Source of the DNA: Molossus alvarezi
Lineage: Eukaryota > Chordata > Mammalia > Chiroptera > Molossidae
DNA length: 64,000 bases
Assembly: GCA_037176705.1 (NCBI GenBank)
Contig: CM073886.1
Location: forward strand, 9,818,501-9,882,500
Reading direction: 5' to 3'
Positions within the stretch are counted from its first letter, which is position 1, and every line of letters starts with the position of its first letter. A program made the position numbers and the translations under genes. Below the pieces are notes generated by a model. That model was not told the DNA's origin and ran no database searches. It was given only the letters and a program-made list of their open reading frames with translations. Below are positions 1 to 10,284 of this stretch, in pieces.

Positions 1-1034
1 AGTCAAAGTCCAATCAGGATAGAGAAGCCACAATGGGAAAGTTTAACATAAATAGTTATTAATAGGGGATTGGAATAATAGGGAATTGGCTGAGAGCTAG
101 ACAGTTCTAAAGAATACAGATGTAGCAGACATTAAGATCATTGCTATCCCTAGCGCTGAGATAGATTGCCCAAGGACGAGTCCCCTCCCACTAGGGCTGA
201 GCTCCAAACTTCATTTGAAAGAGCAGCAAAAGTCACCAACTGCCTCCATGTGGGACTTCCTACAAATCCGCCCTCTGGGGTGTCAGGTGAAGCTGCTAAT
301 CACCAGGACTGTAGGAAGGGTACTCTGAAGAATCTTAGTGCTGGAGGGAGCTTTGCCAGCACAGGGATCAAGCCTGTAGAAAGTCACGCCATTACAGGAG
401 GCAAGTGAGAGACCAGTGCTGGAGAAAGCTGCACCAATGCAGGAAGCAAGAGCTGTCAATATTAGAGAAAGTGCACTCTGTAAGCGCAGTTGGGGAAGAC
501 CAGACTGCTACCAAAGTAAAGTGCTGGAGAAAGCTTGTTCTGTCGATCAGTGCTAGAGAAATTTGCATGAGAGTCAAGACAGGTGAGCCAGTGTGCAAAA
601 GGGGTCCAAGAGTCCTAGCCTCAGGAGTCTACTCGTTGCAAAGGCAGCCTGTGTTCTGGAGTTTGTGGTGTCCACATGGGATTAGAGGGGGTGCAGCAAG
701 CGGGGGCTGTGAGCTCCCCAAAGGAGTCCTTACTCTGGACACACATCTAAGGCAGTGGACCACTGGATGTGCCCACATAACATGTGCCCTTGCAAAACTG
801 CAGTAAGAGCAAGAAAAATAAAAATTTAAGACCAGAACCAGAAAGAACATCCCTTTCCTCTTTCAGTGTCCCTTCAGCGCCCTCTACTGACAAGGCTCAA
901 CCTCACGCTCAGCGCAAGGAGAAATGCCCATTATCGCAGAGCAGATGCTGGATGGTGAATTTGGAGCTGAGAGGCAATAGATTGAAAAATGACATAGTGG
1001 CAGAATCTACTCTGCTCTCTGACCCATAGACTGG
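1..1034. other. unclassified DNA upstream of ERV pol
   Basis: I recognise no gene here. Open frames of 70-130 codons occur on both strands but resemble nothing I know. Between about 337 and 570 a phrase close to AGTGCTGGAGAAAGCT recurs three times (near 337, 414 and 520), so part of this stretch is an imperfect local repeat. Because a retroviral pol remnant follows directly, it may be decayed internal ERV sequence, but nothing confirms that. Confidence 0.4.
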
Positions 1035-1192
1035 GGGCCAATATGGTAGGAAGGGCTAAGTGAAATCTCTAGAACTTCCTCCTCCCTACAAAGACAACAA
1101 ACTGGTAAAAAATATACCCCTGGGAGTAGCACAGAGATTTATGCCGCCGTCAAAGAACTGAGAAAAGCAGGGGTAATGAAGCCTATCGCATA

Positions 1193-1202
1193 TCTATCGA
1201 TC

Positions 1203-1242
<40 letters not shown>
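1193..1242. repeat. (ATCT)n microsatellite
   Basis: About eleven tandem ATCT units sit next to the A/T-rich tail of the following minus-strand SINE, a common place for microsatellites to arise. Confidence 0.95.
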
Positions 1243-1243
<1 letters not shown>

Positions 1244-1256
1244 AATTTATTTATTT

Positions 1257-1474
1257 TAAATCCTCACCTGAGGATATGTTTTTGTTGATTTTTTTAGAGA
1301 GAGGAAATGGGGGCGAAGGGGGGGAACATTGATGTGAGAGAGACACATGAATCGATTGCTTCCCATCCCACCGCAGCTGGGGATAGAACTGCAACCTAGG
1401 TACGTGCCCTGACCAGGAATCAATCCCGACACCGTTTGGTGTATGGGATGACACTCAACCAACTGAACCAGGGC
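1257..1474 (-). mobile_element. VES SINE
   Basis: It begins with the inverted tail (ATCCTCACCTGAGGATA) and ends with the inverted head (ACCAGGGCT). It interrupts ERV pol. Confidence 0.9.
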
Positions 1475-1655
1475 TCATATATCTATTTAACCCACTATTT
1501 TGGCCTGTACAGAAATCAGGTGTAGAATGACTGTGAACCATCATGAACTTAACCAGGTGCTGATTCCAACCGCAGCTGTTGTCTCAGACTTGGTATCTTT
1601 CCCTTGCCATTCGCTTTGTAGCTATCGAGCTGGCTTTTCCTTTTTCTTTTTGAAA

Positions 1656-1892
1656 AATTTTTTTTTCCTCACCCAAGGACATTTTTCGATATTTTGTTCC
1701 GATAGAGTGGAAGGAAGAGAGAAAGAGAGAAACATCAACGTGAAAGGGACACATCAAGTGGTTGCCACCCGCACGACCAACCAGGGCCGGGGACAAATCG
1801 CAACCGAGGTACGTGCCCTTAGCAGGAACCGAACCCGGGTCTCTCTGGACTGCAGGCCGACTCTCTAACTGCTGAGCCAAACCGGCCAGGGC
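1656..1892 (-). mobile_element. VES SINE
   Basis: Full-length minus-strand copy inside ERV pol. The inverted tRNA-like head includes GAACCGAACCCGGGT, the B-box region, and ends CGGCCAGGGCT. Confidence 0.92.
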
Positions 1893-1896
1893 TCTT

Positions 1897-2107
1897 TTTC
1901 TTTTTTTAATATGTTTTTATTGATTTTTTTTTTTTTTTTTTTTTGGAGAGAGGAGGCGAGAGAGATAGAAACATTGATGAGAGAGAAAAATCAAATGGCT
2001 ACCTCCTGCACGCCCCCTGCTGGGGATCAAGCCCACAACCGGGGCATGTACTGACAGGGAATTGGGAGCTCTTAGTTTATGGGATGATGTCCACTGGCCG
2101 GCAGGCT
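1897..2107 (-). mobile_element. VES SINE, diverged
   Basis: It follows the previous SINE directly. It belongs to the subfamily with a TTTTTATTGATTTT tail and a GAGAGAGATAGAAACATTGATGA core, and ends near CTGGCCGGCAGGCT. Confidence 0.85.
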
Positions 2108-3587
2108 TTTTTTTCATACCAATATGCTAGGTCCATCAGAGAAGTTTCCTTTCAGCTGGCAAGACCACCGTGTACCTTCAGGTTGCCTCAGGGCTGTGTC
2201 GATTCTGCTCTGTCATAATGGCATCTGCAGGGACTTTGATCATCTTAACATTCCACAAAATATCACACTGGCCCACTATATTAACAACATTATAGGACCT
2301 GATGAGCAGGAAGTAAACAGTACTTAACTGCTTTCATAAGACATTTGTAAACTGAAGATTGGGAGCTAAACCCCAGAAAAGATTCAGGGGACCACCACTT
2401 CAGGGAAACTTCTGGGGACTCCGTGATCTAGAGTTTGTACAGATATCTCCTCTGAGGTGAAAGACAACCTACGCCCCCCAGGGAGGCACAATGCTTGGTA
2501 GGCCTGTTCGAAGGCAGTGTATCTCATGAATGGAGTCACCTGCAAGGTGCCAGTTTTGAGAAGGGACCAGAGCAAGAGGAGGCTCTGCGGCAAGGTCAAA
2601 CTGCAGTACACGCTGCCCCACCACTTGGGACCTGTGACCCAGTAGAGCCGGTGATCCTCAGAATGCCCGTGACAAACGAATGCCATAAGGAGCCTCTAGC
2701 AAGCACCACCAGCAGAATCAAAGCACAGACTCATGGGAGTTTTGACAAATGTAGGTCCTTTTTCTACAACCATTCATTCTACTTTTGAGAAACAGCTCTG
2801 GCTTGCTACTAGGACTTGGTAGGGACTGAACAGCTAACCAGGGGACATCAAGCAGGCGACCATGCAACCTGAGATGATTATGAATGGGGTGTTGTGTGAC
2901 CGACCCAATTGCAAATTCGGGTGTGCACAGCAGCAATCTGTTATCACTTGAGGTAAGAGACCAGGCTTGGAGAGGTCCAGGAGGTATGAGCCACCTAAGC
3001 AGGTGGCTCCTGTTCCATTGTCTTCTCTCCCTCAGTCAATGCCTGTGACCTCCTGGGGTGTCCCTTATGCCCAGCTGACTGAGGAAAAACTCAAGCCTGT
3101 TTACAGGCGAGTCTGTGATATACTGTTAGGACCTGCTAGGGACAGCGGCAGCTCCACCACCCTCTTGGGTAAACCTGAAGGACAGTGGTGAAGAGAAATC
3201 CTTGCAGAGGACAAAACTTTGAGCGGTACATTTAATGTCTGGCACGAGAAATGGCCAGAAGTACTGACCTATAGATGGGCAGTTACTAATGGTTTGGCTG
3301 GTTGGTCAGGACTTGGAAGAAACAGAATTGAAAGATTGGTGAAAAGGAAGTTTGAGCTCTTATTACCTTTTTAAAAACAGTCCTCTTCAATCAATTTTAC
3401 TTCAATTGAAGGCATTTCATCCAGGGGCCCAGCTTGGTGTTCTCTCCTCTGGTTTCTGAGTCCCCTTGTTGGCTTTTCTTTAACTGTTCATGACTTTATT
3501 TACCCTTAGCAGTCAGAACAGAGTATTAGGTTCTCTCAAACAGGCAAGTGGTGTAAGACAGCAGTGTCCTCTTGACTGGGCCAGAGT

Positions 3588-4146
3588 GTTCGTTTGCTGG
3601 GCTGCCGCAACAAAGTGCTACAGACTGGGTGGCTGAAATAACAGAAGTTTATTTTCTCACAGTTCTAGAGGTTAGAAGTCCGACATCAAGGTTAGAAATT
3701 CAAGATCAAGGTCTTAGCAGGGCCCGGCCACTGTGGCTCAGTGGTTGAGTGTCGACCCATGCACCAGGAGGTCACCGGTTTGATTCCTGGTCAAGGCACA
3801 TGCCCAGGTTGTGGGCCCGATCCCCAGTGAGGGGCATGCAGCAGGCATCATTGTTCTCTGTCATTGATGTTTCTATCTCTCTCTTCCTCTCTCTCTAAAA
3901 CAAAAACACAAACAAATTTTTACAAAGGTGTCAGCAGGGTTGGTTTCTTCTGAGACCTCTCCCCTTGGTTTGTAGATAGCCACGTTCTCCCCGTATCCTC
4001 CCTCTGTGTGTCTATATCTTAATCTCCTCTTTTTATAATTTAAATAGCTTTTTAAAGACCATGTTTCTAAGTGTAGTCACATTCTGAGGTTCTAGGGGTT
4101 AGGACTTCAGCACATGCATGTTGGAGAAGGGGTACAATTCAGCCCA
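3588..4146 (-). mobile_element. MLT1-like (ERVL-MaLR) LTR
   Basis: Inverted MaLR LTR. It starts near GCTGGGCTGCCGCAACAAAG, has the typical polyadenylation-region stretch (GAAGTTTATTTTCTCACAG) and ends near GGGTACAATTCAGCCCAG. A plus-strand SINE splits it at 3723-3905. It is old and diverged. No internal sequence is attached, so it is probably a solo LTR. Confidence 0.75.
3723..3905 (+). mobile_element. VES SINE
   Basis: Head GGCCACTGTGGCTCAGTGG, B-box-like CGGTTTGATTCC, CT-rich tail and A-rich end. It lies inside the MLT1-like LTR. Confidence 0.9.
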
Positions 4147-4489
4147 GTATTGCACAAAGTTAAAGGCCGTCATCCTACTGCTAAGACACTAAGAAGAAAC
4201 TTCACCCACAGGGCCCTTCACTGCAGACAGCAGTGTGCAGCCTACTGTGCCGCCCCGTCCAGGTCCTCAGAGAGCACATCCGGTAGGCTCTTCCAGGCTG
4301 CATGTCAGGGGAGCAGGAGGGAGCCCATTCCTGATACCCCTCTTCTTGAGTTCCGGGTCATGTCCCAGATTAATTATTTATTCTTCCATGGTCATTGGCA
4401 GTACTGGGTGATTTGGGAGAAATGTGAAATAAAATTGCCATTCATTGGCCATTTTAGATATAAAATACACACACTCACATATATACGTT

Positions 4490-4675
4490 AACACATTTGA
4501 TCCTCACAGGACTCCTGCCAAGTAGAGATTATTATCCCTACTAGATAACGAGAAAACTGAGGCCTGGTGATGTTATATTATTTGCCCAAGGTCAAGGATA
4601 AAAAGAAGGTGACCTAGGACTCAAACCTATGCCATCTGATTCAAAGCCCACACTCCTAACCACTTACACAGTGAT
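4490..4675 (+). repeat. MIR SINE
   Basis: It contains the core phrases TTTGATCCTCACAGGA, GAGAAAACTGAGGC and TTGCCCAAGGTCA in the order expected for a plus-strand MIR. Confidence 0.85.
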
Positions 4676-5005
4676 GAGCTGCGCGCCTGTGCCCTGAACT
4701 GAGACGGGTGCTCTCTGCCTTGAATAGAAGAACCAGGGCTTCTCTGTGGTGAGGCCCCTGGTCCAGACTGGGATAGGGAAGAGGCCAGGCCTGGAGTGCC
4801 TTAGCCGTTTTACTTTCATAGGGGATTTAGGCTCTGATTACAAATCTTACCAGTTAAATTATCTTAAAAATTTAAACTGCAAATATAAATTCAATATGGC
4901 TCATTGTTTGACTACTTCATATGCTTTAGCATACACAAATACAGTAATTCAAGTTTTCCTTGTTACCTTTGTGGGGCTTTTAACTCTTCTTTTCTCACTT
5001 TTTTT
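4676..5005. other. no recognised feature
   Basis: A/T-rich toward the right. A 182-codon frame starting at 4746 runs into low-complexity T-rich and L1 sequence, so it is not taken as a gene. Confidence 0.5.
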
Positions 5006-5030
5006 TCTTTGTATGCTTTTTAAAAAAATG

Positions 5031-5893
5031 TTTTTTCTTTTTTTTTTCTTTTTTAAATTTTTTAAAATTTTATTTTTGTTAAAGATGTTTCTCCTTTTTT
5101 ACCCCATTGACACCCTCCCTCCCATCCCTCCCGCCCCGTCCCCGGCTTTGTTGTCCATGTCCATTGGTTATGCATACATGCATATAAGTTCTGTGGTTTA
5201 TCTCTTCCCTCCTCCCACCTCCCCCTCTTCTGGGGTTGTCAGTCTGTACCCTACTTCCATGTTTCTGGGTCTACCCTATTCCTCAGACTGTTAGGTTTAT
5301 TATATTTCATATATAAGTGAGATCATGTGGTATTTGTCTTTTTCTGCTTGGCTTGTTTTGCTTAGGATAATACTTTCTATGTCCCTCCATGTAGTCTCAA
5401 AGGATAAGAGATCTTTCTTTCTTACCGCTGCATAGTACTCCATTGTGTATATGTACCACTGCTTTTTTATCCATTCGTCTACTGATGGACACTTGGGCTG
5501 TTTCCAGATCTTAGCGATTGTAAATAGTGCTGCTATGAACTTGGGGATACATATATTCTTTCTGATTAGTGTTTCAGGCTTCTTAGGGTATATTCCTAGA
5601 AGTGGGATCACTGGGTCAAATGGAAGTTCAATTTTTAATTTTTTGAGGTAACACCATATTGTTTTCCATAGTGGCTGCACCAGTCTGCATTCCCACCAGC
5701 AGTGCACTAGAGTCCCCTTTTCTCCACACCCTCGCCAATACTTGTTGTTTGATGATTTGTTGATAGCGGCCATTCTGACAGGTGTGAGGTGATACCTCAT
5801 TGTTTTTTTAATTTGCATCTCTCTGATGATTAGTGATGATGAGCATTTCTTCATATGTCTCTTGCCATTTGTATGTCCTGTTTGGAGAGGTGT
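5031..5893 (-). mobile_element. L1, 5'-truncated (ORF2 C-terminus and 3'UTR)
   Basis: The minus strand from about 5890 to 5300 encodes the L1 ORF2p C-terminal region almost without breaks. It includes the cysteine-rich block ([22 protein letters not shown], here with one Y for C) and the [12 protein letters not shown] end. The T-rich start near 5031 is the inverted poly(A). Reverse transcriptase and endonuclease are absent, so it is not autonomous. Confidence 0.9.
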
Positions 5894-6109
5894 AAAATTT
5901 TTTTTCTTCATTGGTTTTTTAGAGAGAGGAAAGGAGAGGGAGACAGAGATAGAAACATCGATGAGAAAGAACATAGATTGGCCGCCTCCTGCATGCCCCC
6001 CACTGGGTATTGGGCCCACAACCTGGGCATGTGTCCTGACCGGGAATTGAACGGGTGACCTCTTGGTGCATGAGTCTATGCTCAACCACTGAGCCACACC
6101 AGCTGGACT
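5894..6109 (-). mobile_element. VES SINE joined to L1
   Basis: Minus-strand SINE with tail TTCTTCATTGGTTTTTTAGA and head end CACACCAGCTGGACT. Its A-rich tail abuts the truncated L1. Confidence 0.9.
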
Positions 6110-6129
6110 CTTTGCATGCTTTTAAAAAT

Positions 6130-6334
6130 CTTGTCATTATGGAGAATTTTAAATACATACAAAAGAAAAATAATAGTCTATGACATCTCCATGAACCAAC
6201 CACTCAGCTTCAACAATTTCAATTCATGACCAGTGATTCTCCTCCCTTATTGTTTTGAAGCAAATCCCAGATATGACAGAATTTCATCTGAATTACTTCA
6301 GAATCATTATCTAAAAGATTAAGGACTTTTAATT
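6130..6334. repeat. old L1M-like fragment
   Basis: Phrases such as TACATACAAAAGAAAAATAATAG and CAGCTTCAACAATTTCAAT resemble 3' sequence seen in ancient mammalian LINEs. The family is not resolved. Confidence 0.4.
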
Positions 6335-6581
6335 TTATTTTTTTATCCTCACCCGAGGACACTTTTACATTTATCTTCAGACAGAGCTGGAGGGAGAGAC
6401 GGGGGAGAGAAAGAGAGAAGTATCGACATGAGAGAGACACATCGACTAGTTGCCATTTACATAACACCAACCAGGGCTGGGACAAACCACAACTGAGGTA
6501 TGTGCCCTTAGCAGGAACCAAACCCAGGACTCTCTGGTCTGCGGGTTGACGCTCTAACCACTGTGCCAAACCGGCCAGGGA
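6335..6581 (-). mobile_element. VES SINE with TSD
   Basis: Flanked by TAAAAGATTAAGGA at about 6312 and again at 6582. Full length, with inverted tail TTATCCTCACCCGAGGACA. Confidence 0.95.
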
Positions 6582-7039
6582 TAAAAGATTAAGGAGTTTT
6601 AAAATTATTTTATTTATCACTAACAACTGAAATTCAATATTATATTAGTTTCGGGTATACAGTATAGTGGTTAGATGTTTATATAACTTATGAAGTGATC
6701 TGCCATGTAAGTCTAACACCCACCTGGCACCATACATAGTTATTACAATATTATTGACTATATTCTCTGTGCTATATTTACATCCCCATCACAGTTTTAT
6801 ATCTGCCAATCTGTACTTCTTAATCCCTTTACCTTTTTCATCCAGCCCCCCACAATCCCTCCCATCTGGCAGCTATCATTTTGTTTTCTGTATCTGAGGC
6901 TGTTTTTGTTTTGTTTGTTTGTTTTTAGATTCCACATATATGTGAAATCATATGGTATTTGTCTTTCTCTGTCTGACTTCACTTAACATAATACCCTCTA
7001 GTTCTATCCATGTTGTTCATTCTTTTTGTTGTTGTTGTT

Positions 7040-7263
7040 AATCCTCACCCAATGATATTTTTCCATTGATTTTTAGATAGAGTGGAAGGGGGGGGGGACA
7101 TCGATGTGAGAGCGACACACTGATTGGTTGCCTCCTACACCACCCCGACCCGGGCCAGGGATAGAACCTGCAACCCAGGTACATGCCCTTGACTGGGGAT
7201 CAAACCCGAGACTCTTAGGTCTGCAGGCTGACACTCTAACCTCTGAGCCAAACCAGCCAGGGC
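7040..7263 (-). mobile_element. VES SINE
   Basis: Minus-strand copy (AATCCTCACCCAATGATATT ... CCAGCCAGGGC) inside L1. Confidence 0.9.
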
Positions 7264-7775
7264 AGGTAGTTTATTTTTAATTTTTTGAGGAATCTCCATG
7301 CTGTTTTCCATAATGTCTGCATCAATTTACAATCCCAACAATGCGCAAGGGTTCCCTTTTCTCCACATCCTCGCCAACACTTGTTTGTTGATTTATTGAT
7401 GGTAGCTATCCTGACAGGTGTGAGGTAATATTTCATTTTGGTTTTAATTTGCATCTCTCTGGTGATTAGTGAAGTTGAGCATCTTTTTTTTTCATATGTC
7501 TGTGAGCCATCTGTATATTCTCTTTTGAGACATGTCTGTTCAGGTCCTCTGACCATCTTTAAATTAAATTGTTTGAGTTTTTTGGTGTTTAGTTGTATAA
7601 GTTATATATTTGGGATATCAACGCTTTATTAGATGTATTACTAATGAGTACCTTCTCCTATTTGGTAGGTTGTCTTTTCATGTTATTGATGGTTTCCTTT
7701 GCTGTGCAGTCCATTTGTTTATTTTTTTCTTTTGTTCCCCTTCCCCAAGGAGATATATGTAAAAAAAAATATTAT

Positions 7776-8015
7776 GCCCTGGTCAGTTTGGCTCAGCAGT
7801 AGAGCATTGGCCTGTGGACCAATAAGTCGCGGGTTCGTTTCCAGCCAAGGGTATATATTTCGGTTACGGTTTGTCCCAGCCCTGGTCAGGGTTGTGCGGG
7901 AGGCAACCAGTTGATGTGTCCCTCTCATGTCGATGTTTCTCTGTGTCTCCCTTTTTCTCCCTCTCTCCCCCTCCCATTCTGTCTGATGATAAACAAAAAA
8001 ATATCCTCAGGTGAG

Positions 8016-8017
<2 letters not shown>
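7776..8017 (+). mobile_element. VES SINE
   Basis: Plus-strand copy with head GCCCTGGTCAGTTTGGCTCAG and tail ATATCCTCAGGTGAGGAG. The expected A tail has become an (AT)n tract. Confidence 0.92.

Positions 8018-8064
<47 letters not shown>
8018..8064. repeat. (AT)n microsatellite
   Basis: About 23 AT units at the 3' end of the preceding SINE. Confidence 0.95.
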
Positions 8065-8066
<2 letters not shown>

Positions 8067-9065
8067 CTAAAAGCAGTGTCAAAGAGTTTACTGCCGATGT
8101 TTTCTTTTCTTCTAGTTTTATGGTTTCAGATCTTACATTTAAGTCTTTAATTCATTTTTAGTTTATTCTTGTACTTGGTGTAAGAAAGTTGTCTAGTTTC
8201 TTTTTTTTTAATCTGTCCAATTTTCCCAACACCATTAATTGAAGAGACTGTCTTTGCCCAGTTGTATATTCTAGCCTCTTTTGCCATAGATTAATTGATC
8301 ATATAGATATGTGTTTATTTCTGGGCTCTCTATTTTGTTCCATTGATCTATGTGTCTGTTTTAATGCCAGTAACATGCTGTTTTGATCACTATAGCCCTG
8401 TAGTATAATTTGATATTAGGTAGTGTGACACCTCCAACTTTGTTGTTTCTCAATATTGCTGTGGCTATTTGGGGTCTTCTTTGGATCCATAAACACTTTA
8501 GGATTATTTGTTCTACTTCTGTGAAAAATGCTGTTGGTATTCTGATATGAATGACATTAAATCTGTAAATTGCTTTGGGTAGTATGGACATTTTAACAAT
8601 GTTAATTCTTCCTATCCATGAGCATGGTATATGCTTCCATCTATTTGAATCTTCTTCCATTTTTTTCTTCAGTGTCTTGAAACTTTCCAAGTACAGGTCT
8701 TTTACCTCCTTGGTTAAATTTATTCCTAGGTATTTTATTTTTTAATGTAAATAGGATTGTTTACTTAATTTCTCTTTCTGATAGTTTGTTATTGTTATAT
8801 AAAAATGCAATCAATTTCTTGATATTAATTTTGTATCCTGCCACTTTACTGAATTAATTTATTAGTTCTAATAGATTTTTGGTGAACTTTTTATGGTTCT
8901 CACTCTATAATATCATATCATCTGCAAATAATGACAGTTTTACTTCTTCCTCTCCAAGTTAGATAACTTCTATTTCTTTTTCTTGTCTGATTGTTGTGGC
9001 TAGGATTTCCAATACTATGTTGAATAAAAGTGGTGAAAGTGGACATTCTTGACTTGTTCGTGATC

Positions 9066-9311
9066 TTTTTTTATCCTCACCTGAGGACATTTTTCCATTT
9101 TTTGTTCAGATAGAGTGGGAGGCAGAGAGAGGAAGAGAGAGAGAGAGAGAAACATTGACATGAAAAGGACACATGGAGTGGCTGCCACCCGCATGACCAA
9201 CCAGGGCCAGGGACAAACTGCAACCAAGGTATGCACCCTTAGCCGGAACCATACCTGGGTCTCTCTGGACCACAGGTCAACGCTTCAACCACTGAGCCAA
9301 ACCAGCCAGGG
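9066..9311 (-). mobile_element. VES SINE (first of two at one site)
   Basis: Full-length copy. CTTGTTCGTGAT lies on both sides (9053-9064 and 9312-9323). Confidence 0.95.
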
Positions 9312-9324
9312 CTTGTTCGTGATT

Positions 9325-9549
9325 TTATTTTATTTTATTTTTTTGATATGTTGTTCAGATAGAGTGGGAGGGAGAGAGAGAGAAAGAAACATCGACGTGA
9401 AAGGGACACATCGAGTGGTTGCCACCCACACGACCCAACCAGGGCCGGGGACAAACTGCAACCGAGGTACATGCCCTTAGTGGGAACCGAATCCAGGTCT
9501 CTCTGGACCGCAGGCCGACGCTCTAACTGCTGAGCCAAACTGGCCGGGG
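9325..9549 (-). mobile_element. VES SINE (second of two at one site)
   Basis: Near-full-length copy with an altered tail (TTTGATATGTTGTTCAGATAG in place of the usual CCTCACC end). It is followed by a third copy of the target, CTTGTTTGTGAT, at 9550-9561. Confidence 0.93.
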
Positions 9550-10284
9550 CTTGTTTGTGATTTTAAGGGAAATGCATTTAGCTTTTCACTATTGAATATG
9601 ATGTTAGTTGTGGATTTATCATATACAGTCAGCCCTCGTTTATCACGGTTAATCAGTTCCAGACTCTACTGTGATAAATGAATTTCCACGAAGTCAGATT
9701 CTTTATTTATAAATTGAATATTTTCGCAGTAAGAGCATAGAAAACCTGTTTACGACCGTCTAAATACGTTTTTTAACATTGTCAGAGCCCTCTAGACATG
9801 AAATAACACCCTTTAGTCACCATTACACTCGTTTTACCCAATATAGTAAAAAAAAAAAATAAGAGAAAATAAGACATATTAGACATTACAAATATCATAT
9901 TATTATTGTACATTTAATTACACACGCAGAGTTCTTACACACAACCACCAACCTATGAAAATAGTGCAACTTGTTCGATAATGAAGTGATGAAGATGAAG
10001 AGATGGGCTACACAGCAAAGAAGGGCAAGGTTACTGCTCCTCTGCAGGCACGGCCTCAGTAGGAGAGACTTCAGGTGGTGCAATATCTTCAGCAGGTGCG
10101 TCGTTGTCTTCCCTGAAGCAGCACTAGGAGTAGGCAGTGGGTGTCTGGGTGCGTGGCTGAAGAATATCATGATAGGCAGATGCTGGCGCTGTCTTTTCAT
10201 ATGCATGAGGAGGCTTTTGTAGGGTTCTATCACTCCATCAAGTGTATTCCGGAACCGCAATGCACGCATCATTTGTGGGTCCCA

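Larger units (their letters stand above)
1035..3350 (+). pseudogene. broken endogenous retrovirus pol (RT to RNase H)
   Basis: Pieces of a class I (gammaretrovirus-like) pol lie in order on the plus strand. The reverse transcriptase start is at about 1035-1192, the next RT block at about 1485-1650, palm and connection sequence at about 2115-2700, and RNase H-like sequence at about 2800-3350. The reading frame shifts repeatedly and carries stops in all blocks. Three minus-strand SINEs and a TATC microsatellite split it. No LTR pair, gag or env was recognised in the window, so this is an old, non-functional fragment. The assignment rests on the order of RT-like and RNase H-like blocks read by eye. 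The class is less certain than the pol identity. Confidence 0.75.
5007..6128 (-). mobile_element. SINE-L1 composite insertion with one shared TSD
   Basis: On the minus strand the order is TSD, complete VES SINE, L1 ORF2 3' end, L1 3'UTR, poly(A), TSD. The duplications are CTTTGTATGCTTTTT at about 5007 and CTTTGCATGCTTTT at about 6110, with one substitution and one length difference. No TSD is seen at the SINE-L1 junction near 5893. This suggests that the two parts entered together. Confidence 0.6.
6600..9625 (-). mobile_element. old L1, 3'UTR and 3' half of ORF2
   Basis: The inverted L1 3'UTR (near 6600-7035) is followed by ORF2 C-terminal and then more 5' ORF2 sequence up to 9625. Minus-strand peptide pieces include [14 protein letters not shown] at about 7430 and [22 protein letters not shown] at about 8600. 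It is full of stops and is cut by SINEs at 7040, 7776, 9066 and 9325. The Tigger element begins at its right edge. Confidence 0.85.

Noticed and set aside
1500..1868. Many 60-140 codon frames such as this one contain GTHRVAATR-type or [20 protein letters not shown] peptides
   Set aside because: They are translations of VES SINEs in different frames and recur at every SINE copy. They are not genes.
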